Positions 45,118 through 56,689 of a stretch of DNA of 64,000 nucleotides are shown one piece after another. The notes beneath the pieces were generated by a model, which saw only the letters and a list, made by a program, of their open reading frames with translations, was not told the DNA's origin and made no database searches. The translations under genes and the position numbers were made by a program. The stretch covers positions 2,604,001-2,668,000 of the forward strand of contig JAKSXM010000107.1 in the NCBI GenBank assembly GCA_022575985.1, in the 5' to 3' direction. Position 1 is the first letter of the stretch. The number at the start of each line of letters is the position of its first letter. The DNA is from Anagrus nilaparvatae (taxonomy: Eukaryota; Arthropoda; Insecta; Hymenoptera; Mymaridae).

Positions 45118-45545
45118 ATTTTAAGGGCCACGATAAGGTTTTTTTTTTTGGGACCCCTTCAAGAAGGGGCCTTTTTCGTAGGACGAGGAGAATGCATTTA
45201 CGCATACCATACACCGCGTACTGTATGGTTATGTGGGTCTCAACCTCGACTGTATAGTTGCCCAGATACTCAGTATAACTGAGGAAGAATTACAATACCC
45301 ACTAAACTCCCCACCCTCCTGAATTTATGACAATATCATAGAATCCAGACCGGGACTCCCTGTTTAGGTATTACTTCGGTCCGGAAACAATGCAGCCAAG
45401 GCATTTCTTCGCCATACCCTGTCAATAAAGGAGGAGATTTTCCTACGAGAGGAAACCTTCCTCCTTTTTTTTAATCATTGTCGCCCGTACGTACTCTGCC
45501 ACACGGTACCAGTTAGCGGTACTGCGCAGCATTTCCGGGACGACT
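45118..45545. repeat. GC-richer block of unknown origin
   Basis: About 430 bp with balanced composition, including ACCCCTTCAAGAAGGGGCC (hairpin), GGTCTCAACCTCGACTGTAT and GAGGAAACCTTCCTCC. No long frame is present. It looks like a decayed interspersed repeat, such as an LTR or retroelement untranslated region. Confidence 0.4.
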
Positions 45546-45720
45546 CGAAGGTGTAGTAAAATTATTACACTTTTAGTAATATTACTAAGAAACAGTAAAA
45601 TTACTACAACTTGTAGTAAATTTACTATTATTGTAGTATAATATTACTAAATCGTAGTAAAATTACTAAACGGTAGTAATATTTTGTTCATTATTTTTTA
45701 CTGTGTGGATAAAAAACTTT
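45546..45720. repeat. cluster of GTAGTAAAATTACTAC-type palindromes
   Basis: At least eight variants of TAGTAAAATTACTA occur in tandem, and the end reads TTTTTTACTGTGTGG. It may be a small MITE with internal palindromes; the boundaries are unclear. Confidence 0.5.
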
Positions 45721-46563
45721 CTAAAAACATACCCATTAATTAATTACTATAATAAAACTTTTTACAAAACCGTTATAATTTTAAAATACCAATGTCCAGT
45801 CAACATTCCTACAAAAAAATTGAACATACAAGATAATTTGAGAATTTATTAAAGATCCTTACTGTAAAACTTGGACAACAACTAAAACTGAATTCTAACG
45901 ATGCATAAAATCGAAAAATTAGAATTCTCAGTACTTGATTTACAAAGATTTGATCAGTATTAAAAAAATTAGGAGATTAAATGAACCAATCAAGAGAATA
46001 GTAATTTGACTCCTTGGGAAATCAGCTTGGAAAGCAAGCATTTATGTAGAAGCTGGTGCTATTCCTTAGATGAGGACTATTTATCAGGAGGAAATGCGAA
46101 TAAATTAATAACTCATAAAAATATACGTTGTGTTACTTGGAATTTGTATGGTCTTTCACCGATCTGAAAAAAAATACACGAATAAACATTCCCTAAGAAA
46201 TACCGGATGGTGTCCAAAAACCAATCAGATCATAAACACGATAAAAAAGCTCAGGTTTAAAAAATGAAAGCAATCTAATTGTTCATTTTTGAGATATCAT
46301 GTCCACAAGGTGTTGATTTTTGCATCCTATAAGGTAGAGAGTTGCTAATAAATAGAAAATTGTTTATTTTACATATCTATTTATTTATAATACATTGTAT
46401 AAACTAAATTGTAAACAAAACTAAAAAATTAAATTAAAGAATATATTTTAAGTACTATAAATGTTTATTGATAAGTAACGCTTCGCTTTTTAATTAGATT
46501 AATTAAAATAACTAGAAATTTGTTTATTTATTCTGAAATGTTGAGATTTAAATGTCAAGATTA
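45721..46563. other. unique-looking AT-rich stretch
   Basis: No repeat end, RNA gene or credible coding frame was recognised. Confidence 0.35.
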
Positions 46564-46758
46564 GGGACTTTCTACAATCATCCAGTATAAACCCTTGTGG
46601 GCGGTCGCAAGATTTCCACAAGTCAGTGGTACCAACTGTACATAAAATAAATTATATGTTTATTTTTATTTATTATTTATTTCAGTTGGTGCCACTAACT
46701 TGCGGAGGAGCTCTTGTGGCCTCCCGCGAAACTTTACCGAATGATTGTAGAAAGTCCC
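46564..46758. mobile_element. 195-bp MITE
   Basis: GGGACTTTCTACAATCAT and its mirror form the ends. The inner arms GTGGTACCAACTG and CAGTTGGTGCCACT are also mirrored, around an AT-rich loop. Confidence 0.75.
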
Positions 46759-47444
46759 ATATTCGCCTTTACCTCGGATGATAATTAACGCTTTGGGCTA
46801 TTCTTTGGAATCGGGATTACAATATACTATTTCTTCCCAGTGTTTTATTCATGTACAAATTATATAAAGACCGCAGAATAAATTCATTTTCCTCACTATT
46901 TTAGCTAGGATAACATGTTGTTCAGGAAAACCCTGTGTAAAAACGTGTTTTCTTGCTACTGTCAATAAATTTATTTTTTTTTGCTGGAATAAAAAGATTA
47001 CATTCCACAAATCTAGTAATAAAACTATGTGGAAGCCGAATCCTTTCAAATTTTCTTCTATAAAAATCAAAATTAATAATATATAATTATTAATATTATT
47101 TTGTATTACCTATTTGTAGGTATTAAGTTTACAACAGATGGTTATTTATTTAAAAAATAAAATAAAACGTTTTTTATTTCCAACTTAATAATAGTTTTTT
47201 AAGCCCTTTTAGACAAAATTAATTTTTTATAATCCCATTTGCTTTGATTATTGCAAAAAATATAGTCAAAGCACACAAGATTGAAAAAAATTAATGTATT
47301 CTAGAAAGAGTTTTTATTTTTGTTTTTAAAAAACTCTAAATATATTTTCCATATATTTTCTTTTATTTTGTTGCTTTTTATTGTTGAATCATATTACTCT
47401 TAAATTATTTATTTTATTCATCCCTCACATTAGCTTCTGAAAAC
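46759..47444. other. hairpin-module remnant, then AT-rich DNA
   Basis: 46760-46835 keeps the right part of the hairpin module (TTACCTCGGATGATAATTAACG, TTGGGCTATTCTTT, ATATACTATTTCTTCC). Nothing is recognised after that. Confidence 0.45.
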
Positions 47445-47885
47445 TACAAAATTGAAAAAAAATTGGCTAAGATTGACTTGGATTTTCGGAAAACAAGTGA
47501 AAAAGGTAAAATGAACTCGGAAAATTCAAAAAAATTTACTTAAATTGATAAGGATTCTATTGCGTACGCTTATTTCGTCCGAAAAAGTAAAAATTATCCA
47601 CGTAACTCGGAAAATTGAAAAATTCAAAAAAAATTTATTAACAAAAATTTTTTTTAATCATACTTTGGTTTCGTCAAGAGAATCTGTAAAAATGGTCTAC
47701 TGAAATAGGAAAATCAAAGCATGCAAAGAAAATTTACTTGACTTTTCTTAGACACATTATGGTCGGTCCAAAAAATCAGTTAAAATGGTCTAGTGAACTT
47801 GGAAAACGGGAAATTGAAAGAAAACGTACTTGGATTGACTAGGATTTTTTACGCATACTTGTAAAAAAATACGTAAAAAAATTAA
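47445..47885. repeat. diverged tandem repeat, units about 110 bp
   Basis: About four units repeat 'ttgacttgga-tttt', 'gtaaaatggtc-agtgaact-ggaaaa' and 'ttgaaa-aaa' segments with heavy divergence. It may be part of an old foldback. Confidence 0.5.
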
Positions 47886-48489
47886 TTCAAATAAACCCGC
47901 GTTTTTTTATTTAACGATTTATCAACCTTTTTTAAGAGTAATTAAATAAATAAAAAAAAAATTTATCACAGTCTCTTATGGAGAATTTTGATTAATGAAA
48001 GAAAATCATTCAACAATGATCAAAACTTAAATATTTTTTTTTTTAAGTTTTGGAGAATATTTAAAAGATGAAAATTACAGCCAATAATTTTTGATTAACT
48101 GCATGTTCAATTAAATGTAAAAAGTAAACTTTTATGGGTTTTATTTATTTAGCATCTTTAAAATTTGATTAAAAATCGTTAAATTGCACGCAATTTAAAT
48201 TTTAAAAAATAAATTCAAATTTTCTCTTTCAAAAAGTAATAATCATTACTATTGTGAGAAAATTATTGATCAAGTTATATAATAAATATAATTGTCAAAT
48301 TGATGTTTCTCGGTAAAAAGCAATGAATAATGATGTTGATAAAGTTGAAAACCTCATTTGTCTGTAAAAGTTCGTTTAATAATTTATACATTATTTAATT
48401 TTACAGATATTAAAATTTATACAATAAATATAAATAAATATAAAGATAGATAAATGCAGAAATACAATATTAATAATGAGAATATATTA
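47886..48489. other. AT-rich DNA, no gene seen
   Basis: Nothing recognisable. The sequence ATTA at 48486-48489 is the target duplication of the next element. Confidence 0.35.
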
Positions 48490-51444
48490 GAGTCATTCTC
48501 TGTCAGAAAAGCAAAACCTTCCAGGTCGGGTCGCTGAAACCGGCTAAAACCTTTTTTTTACCAATTACCTATCCAAAATGGACTATGTCCCCAAATTTTA
48601 GCCCTTAATATGGAAAAATAAGCCCAGGGCGAATTTTTGAAAAAAAAACGCGTTTTCATCTTTTCTCAGCCACCCATTCTTCTTTTATATGCCATTCCTT
48701 CTAGAAATTATTAAAAATAATGAGAAAAGAGGTACTATAGTAAAATTTCCTCAGGAATCCATTCCTGCCATTAGTTTTGAAAAATTCCTACACGGGGAGC
48801 CGCAAAATCGATAAATTCACAGGGTATTTTACGGAAGCTACAGAAAAAATATATATCCGAATTTTTTATTAACCTTCTCAGAAAAAGCGTGTTTTTATAT
48901 ATATTTTCGGATGCCATATCAACCTAGATGCGATCGAACTTCCTAGACCCTAAAATAATCAAAAAATCGTAAATTTTTTTCAATTTTTCTCATTTTTTTT
49001 CAATTTTTTGAATTTTCCCGCTCTAAATGACTCCGAATGATATAAATAAGTTAAGATTCGGATTCCCAGGGAAATTTTACATACTTTCCTTATTTAAATA
49101 ATTTTAAGGCTTTAATGTAAACGATCTCACACCAAATGCTTTCAACACAAAAGTCGGATTTTCATCGTTTTTCAACAGTTTTTCTGAATTTTCCCGCGCT
49201 AAAAGACCTAATAAGAGTCATATAAGTTCAGATTCGGTTTCTCCAGGAAATTTCATATAATTTCTATTCTATTAAAATCTTTAGGCTTTAGTATAAACGA
49301 GTTTATAGCAATGCGTTTCAAAATTCTGATGTTTCTTGTTTTTTTACATTTTTTTGTATTTTTGCGGTTACTCTAACAAAAATAACCATGTAGTACTACT
49401 CTCTGGCTCAGAGAGTTATAACTCCCTAAATCAGGGTGTTAACTCTCTAATTCAGGAAGTAATTAACCCTAATATAACCCTAGTAACCCTAATTTAAGGA
49501 ATTAACTCCCTGATTTAGGAAGTTAACTCCCTGATTTAGAGAGTTAACTCCCTGAGGCAGGGGGTTAACTCCCTGAAATTTCTGTCATCTCCTGGAATAC
49601 CTTGAGGATGAAAATGAACCGTACGAGGCAAAGCTAATATCCTGGAGGCGTAATTTTTAATTTTTCATTCAAAACAATTTTCTGATTTTTCAATATGGTG
49701 GACCAAAAACTATGAAAATATAAATTTTCACATTACCTGAAGGTTTTCGCGGTTGAAAAAATAGTTTTTACAAATAAAAATTTTAATTGTTTCAATTTTC
49801 ATATTTTTTTCCAAGACGGCGGAACAGAAAACATTAATAAAGGAACTTTCTACATTTTCTTATTATCTGGAGGTTTCCAAAGTTGGAAAAAACGTTTTCA
49901 TTCATCAAATTTTAAATTTTTTAGCCCCTGCTCATTTTCTGGGTTTCCAAGATGGCGGACCAAAAAACATTTCAGAATGACCTTTTTACATTGCCTGGGG
50001 GGTTTTTGAGGATGCGAAAAATGTTTTCATTGGTGAATACATTTATTTTTTCACCCTAGCATATTTTCCGATTTTCCAATATTACGGAACAAAAAACATG
50101 AAAAGTAGATATTTTTATATTACCTAGGGGTTTTCCAGGTCGAGATAAACGTTTTTATGAATGAAATATGCTAGGGTAAAAATATTTTCATAATTAAAAA
50201 CGTCTTTCTTAAGCTCGGGAATCCCCAGGAAATATAGAAAGTTCCTCTTCATGTTTTTTGTTCCGCCATATTGGAAAAACGGAAAATGTGCTGGGGCCAA
50301 TTAATGAAAAATTTCATTAATAAAAACGTTTTTTCGACCTCGAAAACCTTCAAGCAATGTAAAAAGCTTATTCTGACATGTTTTAAAGTCTTCCATCTTG
50401 TAAAACTGGAAAAAATGATAGGGCGAAAAAATTAAAATTTTCATTCATAAAAATGATTTTCACAACCTCGAAAACCCCCAGGTAATGTAGAAAGTTCCTT
50501 AATCTAGGGAAATATAACAATTTGAGCCAGAGAATAGTGCCCCATGGTTATTTTTGTTAGAGTAACCGCAAAAATACAAAAAAATGTAAAAAAACAAGAA
50601 ACATCAGAATTTTGAAACGCATTGCTATAAACTCGTTTATACTAAAGCCTAAAGATTTTAATAGAATAGAAATTATATGAAATTTCCTGGAGAAACCGAA
50701 TCTGAACTTATATGACTCTTATTAGGTCTTTTAGCGCGGGAAAATTCAGAAAAACTGTTGAAAAACGATGAAAATCCGACTTTTGTGTTGAAAGCATTTG
50801 GTGTGAGATCGTTTACATTAAAGCCTTAAAATTATTTAAATAAGGAAAGTATGTAAAATTTCCCTGGGAATCCGAATCTTAACTTATTTATATCATTCGG
50901 AGTCATTTAGAGCGGGAAAATTCAAAAAATTGAAAAAAAATGAGAAAAATTGAAAAAAATTTACGATTTTTTGATTATTTTAGGGTCTAGGAAGTTCGAT
51001 CGCATCTAGGTTGATATGGCATCCGAAAATATATATAAAAACACGCTTTTTCTGAGAAGGTTAATAAAAAATTCGGATATATATTTTTTCTGTAGCTTCC
51101 GTAAAATACCCTGTGAATTTATCGATTTTGCGGCTCCCCGTGTAGGAATTTTTCAAAACTAATGGCAGGAATGGATTCCTGAGGAAATTTTACTATAGTA
51201 CCTCTTTTCTCATTATTTTTAATAATTTCTAGAAGGAATGGCATATAAAAGAAGAATGGGTGGCTGAGAAAAGATGAAAACGCGTTTTTTTTTTCAAAAA
51301 TTCGCCCTGGGCTTATTTTTCCATATTAAGGGCTAAAATTTGGGGACATAGTCCATTTTGGATAGGTAATTGGTAAAAAAAAGGTTTTAGCCGGTTTCAG
51401 CGACCCGACCTGGAAGGTTTTGCTTTTCTGACAGAGAATGACTC
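48490..51444. mobile_element. 2.96-kb palindromic element (family F)
   Basis: The ends GAGTCATTCTCTGTCAGAAA are mirrored, with ATTA on both sides as a likely target duplication. The outer arms are about 930 bp each (48490-49420 and 50530-51444) and nearly identical. The inner part holds a 21-bp minisatellite and inverted units of about 150 bp with CCAAGATGGCGGACC cores. No protein is encoded. Confidence 0.85.
49418..49585. repeat. 21-bp minisatellite in the palindrome centre
   Basis: About seven to eight variants of TTAACTCCCTGATTTAGGAAG occur in tandem. It is present on one side of the centre only, so it expanded after the foldback formed. Confidence 0.85.
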
Positions 51445-51603
51445 ATTAATATACACAATAATATATAAAAATTTAATTGGTATGACATCTATTAATAATT
51501 AATTGAAGTATATGTAGCGATTTAAAATTAATAAATAATAAAAGATATAAGTGTAAAAATAATGACTAGGTATGTTGTTATGGTAATGTAAAGTTATGCT
51601 ATC

Positions 51604-51965
51604 ACTGTAAAAAGTAACTTAAAAAATTAGAACATTTTCGAAAAATTAGTAAATTTTCAAAAAAATTTGTAAATATTCGAAAAAAATCGTATATTTACTA
51701 AATTTAGTATGAGTCTTTCTTTGCCAAAACAGCAATGGTGAGCAGGTCGGGTCATCGGATCGGCCTTAAATTTTTAATTATTAGCCGCCTAATGAGTTTG
51801 ATTGGCCATAACTCGGGCTGTTTAAGACCTAAAAGGCTAAAAATGTCAGCATTTTCCTATCTTTATGTTATAAAAACATGGGAAAAATTTAAGGCCGATC
51901 CGATGACCCGACCTGCTCACCATTGCTGTTTTGGCAAAGAAAGACTCATACTAAATTTAGTAAAC
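51604..51965. mobile_element. element D, third copy, split by MITE G
   Basis: The left half (CACTGTAAAAAGTAACTT to ACTAAATTTAGTA) matches the D copy at 30873. The right half is short. MITE G sits in its central TA. Confidence 0.7.
51710..51948. mobile_element. 239-bp MITE G
   Basis: TGAGTCTTTCTTTGCCAAAA is mirrored at the right end, and TA is duplicated (51708-51709 and 51949-51950). The arms extend through GCAGGTCGGGTCATCGGATC. The GAGTC start and GGTCGGGTC core are shared with family F. The 51735-51986 frame is a reading of the arms. Confidence 0.8.
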
Positions 51966-52735
51966 AACCAAAATTTATTTTTCTAAAAATGTATCCCTAT
52001 GTTAAAAAGTCTCTATTATCAGAATTTCATATCAAACTTACAATAAAATTAACTGAAAACTCATTATTTAAGATAAAAGTTGGATACTAAAAAAAATCGA
52101 CACGTTGCTTATCAGTATTGTAAATAGCATTAAAAAAGGTATATTTAATGAAGAATAATAAAATTGTCATTTTTCGTGTGTTCTAGCACATATTTTTTTG
52201 CATGATTTTTTTTTAATTTCAAAATGGTGGATGGAGAATTGCAAAAAAAATTACTAAAAACAAGTTGCATTAGATTATTGGTTTTTCTTAATATTTTTTG
52301 GAATTTTATAAATATTGGTTTTAAAATTAATTTAGTATTCAAAAAGAAATCGACTTGTAAAATTTTAAATATTAATATTAGATATATTTTTTTGGACTAA
52401 ACCTAGTTCAAAGAATATGTAACTCCATCCATATGCATTCTATGTACAATTATTCCATTATCGTTGAATTTTTTTATTTTCATGCATTCATCAGTTTGAA
52501 AAATTGATTAGAAACTAATAACTAATAAGTTTTTAATTCTTCTGAAGGTTACTTCATTTAAAAAAAAACGGTTGTTTAAAAACCGATGTTTTTAAAAAGT
52601 TTAAACTATTTTATAAAAGTATATTAAAGCCTAGCGTAATTTTATTAAATAAAAAAGAATTTAGGAACCTGGTAATGATAATAGTATGGTAATAAGAAAA
52701 AGTTATGGGTCAATTTAAAAAAAAAAAACTAAAAG
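51966..52735. other. AT-rich DNA, no gene seen
   Basis: No recognisable feature was found. Confidence 0.35.
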
Positions 52736-52737
52736 TA

Positions 52738-53013
52738 TGAAACCCCGGAATAGCCTAGGTTTTTAACTAAGGCCAAAACATAATAAGTTTATATTTGACA
52801 TTTATGTCTAATTAGGTATTTTAATTCTGGAGAGGCATGTGAAGACGTTTATCCGAGATCAAAATCATGTATACTATAAACTAAGAGCGCGAGTAAACGG
52901 CGGGTTTTCAATAGCCCGACATGCCCTTCCAGAGCTAAAATACCAAAAAATTAAAATTATAAATTAAATATGTTTTGGCCTAATCTAAAAATCTAGTGTA
53001 TTCCGGGGTGTCA
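52738..53013. mobile_element. 276-bp MITE
   Basis: TGAAACCCCGGAATA and TATTCCGGGGTGTCA form the TIRs, with TA at 52736-52737 and 53014-53015. The arms continue through TTAGGCCAAAACATA-type sequence and GGCATGTGAAGACG/CCGACATGCCCTTCC. Confidence 0.8.
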
Positions 53014-53015
53014 TA

Positions 53016-53278
53016 AATTCAGTTTTTTTTTTTCAAAAATTGGTTATTTTTTTCTAGAACACGCGACCAAAAAAATTAGAATACAAAAGTAGGTATACTT
53101 TGATTCTGAAATACGCAATCTGGGGTACAAAGTGGCTGATAAGTAGAGGACATGAAATCAGCAAAAACTACCCCATTTTAAGGTTTTTTTGCAATATTTT
53201 GGAAGCAGAGCTAAAATTATCTAATTAACTGCCTTTTTTAAAGAAAGGGTAAGAAAATATTGGGATTCAATAATAACA
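53016..53278. other. short unassigned stretch
   Basis: It shares AAACTACCCC(A/T)TTTT and GCAATATTTTG with 61325-61370, so it may be a remnant of the outer arm of the 55.7-61.3 kb composite. Confidence 0.4.
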
Positions 53279-53555
53279 AGCTCTAATTGGGCTTATAGCC
53301 CAATTAGAGCTATACTGGAGTATTATTTAGTCTTATAGACTAATACAGCTCCAGTCAAAATGCGGGTTAGGGTGTATTTTCTCCTACTGACATAAGATTT
53401 GCTCTACTATATGTTTTTTGGGTTGCTGATCTCGAAAATCGGGGTTATTTCCGGGAGATATTTTCGGAACACCCTTAAATTTGCAAAAACTACCCCCAAA
53501 AGGTTTTTTTTTGATATATTAGCAAACTGAGTTTATAGATTTACACGGTTCGCTT
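53279..53555. repeat. family E end with two hairpins
   Basis: 53279-53311 is a perfect hairpin (AGCTCTAATTGGGC with its mirror), followed by CTGGAGTATTATTTAGTC with its imperfect mirror. Then comes the family E signature (CTCCAGTCAAAATGCGGGTT, TTGGGTTGCTGATCTCGAAA). Confidence 0.65.
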
Positions 53556-55098
53556 ATAGAGGAAATAGGTCTGGCAAAAATGCCGAAAGATTCTAAGCAT
53601 CGGGGGTCAATTTTGGTACCGTATATAAACAGAATTCACCTTCAAATAAATCAAACTCGTTCCTTTTTTGCTAATTTTTAGATATTAATTAATTTTTAAA
53701 ATCCAGTTTTTTTACAATTAAAAAAAATTTTTTTTTTTGATAATTTGAATAATTATTATTATTTAGTGGGAAAAATTATTTAAACTCGGTAAAAAATTAT
53801 AATATAACTAAGATACTAGAATGAATTTTTGCCCCCCCCCCCCTTCCTCCTCCTACAACGCCTTTCAAATGCTCTAAAATGGCTTAAAAATGGTAAAAAT
53901 CATTTAGAAAACATAAACATATTTAAGTAATGTATATGTTTGTATGTGTGTGTATGTGTGTGTGTGTTTATATATGAGAAGGTGTATATGCATGTGTGTT
54001 ACTGGAATGTATATAAAAATACGTAAAGTAAAATTAATGTTTTTTTCTCATAATATTACAATTATTATATATTTTAGAGTGGACCTAAAATTGGGGTTTT
54101 AAGAAAAATTTTGCTCCCCGAGTTTTTCCGTGAACTTTTGATCATAAAAAGTCCCCAGCTCCAAGGATTGCTTTCGCTTTTCAAAAACGCGTGCCTTTAA
54201 GCATCTCAATTTTCCCACTTAAATAACATGGGGATTTTGACTTTTTAGCTTTCTAATCTTTTACAAAGCTTAAAAAATGTTTTGAACAGCTGCTAATCGA
54301 TGGAAAATACTATTTAAATATATAAAAAACGTTACCCAACCTCAAGTAGCAAAAAAAAATATTTTAAAAGCAATTTTACCGGTAATAAATGTAAAAAAAA
54401 TCCTCATTGAAATCATAATAGAAAGATCTGAAGCTCTTTTTACGATGATTGAAATAATATGGCTACAAGTAATTTAAATGGAGCATTTTTTTATGTTTAT
54501 TACCAGACAAGCAAAACCAAAATCCTTGGAGCTAGGGACTTTTTATGACCAAATGTTCAGCAAAAAACCAAGGGAGCAAAGTTTATCTTAAAACTCCATT
54601 TTTAGATCCACTCTAAAGTATTTGCATTCATGAATGTACACACATATACACCTTCTCATTCATAAACACACACAAAACAACACGTATATAAGTAAATATA
54701 TTTCTTATTTACATTTATGTTTTCTACATGATTTTTCCCATTTTAAGCCATTTTAGAGCATTTGGTAGGCGTAGAAGAGGGGATATGGGGGGGGGGGGGC
54801 AAAATTCATGCTAGTATCTTATTCATATAATTTTCTACCGAGATTAAATAATTTTTTCCACTAAATAATAGTTTTTTATTCGTTTTCAAAAAAAAATTAA
54901 AAAAAAATATTTTAACAAAAAAATGTAAAAAAACTAGATTTTAAAAATAAAGTAATATCTAAAAATTGGCAAAAAAGGAACGAGTTTGATTTACTTGAAG
55001 GTAAATCCTGTTTGTGTACGGTACCAACATTGACCCCCATGCTCAGAATCTTTCGGCATTTTTGCCAGACCTATTTCCTCTATAAGCGAACCGTGTTT
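53556..55098. mobile_element. 1.54-kb foldback element P
   Basis: The ends ACGGTTCGCTTATAGAGGAA are mirrored near 55075-55098. The arms of about 450-480 bp include CGGCATTTTTGCCAGACC, a run of C (53831-53842) mirrored by a run of G (54788-54801), and (TG)n mirrored by (CA)n. The centre was hit by element Q. Confidence 0.8.
54073..54619. mobile_element. 547-bp foldback element Q nested in P
   Basis: TTTAGAGTGGACCTAAAA and TTTTTAGATCCACTCTAAA form the ends. The arms share GCTCCC, AAAAGTCCC(C/T)AGCTCCAAGGA and AAAATCCTTGGAGCTAGGGA. A fragment is at 39020-39225. Confidence 0.75.
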
Positions 55099-55654
55099 AG
55101 CCAAGAATTGGTCGTAGGGTTTTTTTTGGGTCGCTGAACAAGTTCAGGTAGTTTTTAAAGAATAATTAATATTTCACCCTTAAATTAGCAAAAATTAACC
55201 CTAAAAGGGGGTGTTTTTGATATTTAAGCACTTTGAGCGACCAGGTTATGTCTATGTTATGTTTTTTTATTTACTAAATAAATATGTTAAAAAAAGCCAT
55301 TTTTCACACCGCAGAAGCTATGAAAAGTCTGAAGAATAAAATGTAATACATTTTTAACATGGAACATGTTCATTGGATGGGTTATTGAAAAAGTCCGAGT
55401 CAGCAGGGGGTGGGTAAAAAAGTGAGGTTTTTAGGAAGCGGGGGGGGGGAGTAAAATACAGGGCGATCCAGAGCGGATGCAAAGTTTTTTTATTAGTTAA
55501 GCAATCGCAGCTAAGGTTACAAGCATCAACAAATACCGATGCACCTAATAAAATAAAATTCACGTCCCACTCGGGATCACCGTGTATTGACATTTTAAGG
55601 AGGGGGGGTTGAAATATTGACGACGTTTTTAGGGGGGTGGGTGAAATGGACTGA
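55099..55654. other. family E fragment and G-rich stretches
   Basis: 55110-55255 matches family E (TTTGGGTCGCTGAACAAG, ACTTTGAGCGACCAGG). 55400-55640 has several runs of G. The frame at 55354-55593 is not supported. Confidence 0.45.
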
Positions 55655-56205
55655 AAAACCCTATAAGATAGAAAGTTTCTGCTGTATTTTCCTATTTTCT
55701 AACCCAGTAGGACCCAAAATTCGGATTCAGTGACATACAAAACCTACAGAAGACTTTTTCCAATTCTGGTTGTCGAATTCGCAAACCCTTACACCGCATT
55801 CTGACTTGAGTATAATATTAATTTGGTAATTAAGTTAATTAAGGGGTATTAGAGTTGAAAGAAATTTTTTTTTTATTATGAATTCTGGAAAAAGCACGTA
55901 ATAACAAAGTTCCGCAAACAATAATTTGGTTGAAATCTTTACAGCAAACAAATAACAAAGTTAAAAAATGGACGGATTTTTTGTGTCCTTTTTGGCCAAT
56001 ACTTAAAAATTCTAACTATGCTTAACAAATTTTTACGTCTTATTTAAATATTATTATTGAACTCAATCCAATCAAAACTTTTAAAATCCCAAAATTAAAA
56101 AATTACTGAAACTCTTTTCTTGCTTTTTTCTAACATTATCAGCTTCGCTCTACCCGTCTTTGACGGTATCTAGTTATACTCGTGAATAGATCATTTATTC
56201 CTAAT

Positions 56206-56689
56206 TTTTTTAAAATAATTTTTTATCTTTGAAAATCAAATATATTTTTTTAAACCCATTATAAATCAAATATATTATTTTTTTAGGAATCTAATTACCA
56301 ATAATTTTTTTGTAATACACGCCTTCAAAATCCAAGATTTTCAAGCTTGGGTGCCATTACTTTTTAATTTCTTTGCATAAATTTGCTTAAAAAAAAAATG
56401 GTCTATTTTACCTAACAAAGTATAATGTCATAAGAAAAACTAAGAATGATCTTTGAATGATCTTATTCTTCATACTGTTAGTATAACATCTTATGGAAAA
56501 AATTAGGTTTTTTATATAAAAAAAAAATTTTTCTACACTAGCACATAATCTTCTTTTATGATAATTATGTCTGCTAGACAGTTTTTGGTGTAGCTGGTGT
56601 AGTTATATTTTGAAGACATAATTACACCAGCTACAGGAATAAAGAAAAAATTTTTGCTATGTTTAAATTGAGGAATAAAAATGATACCT
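56206..56689. other. AT-rich spacer with a small palindrome
   Basis: 56588-56636 has TGGTGTAGCTGGTGTAGTTA mirrored by TAATTACACCAGCTACA. Nothing else is seen. Confidence 0.4.

Noticed and set aside
54785..54801. G-run as a possible G-quadruplex regulatory site
   Set aside because: It is the mirror of a C-run in the opposite arm of foldback P and most likely reflects slippage in a repeat.
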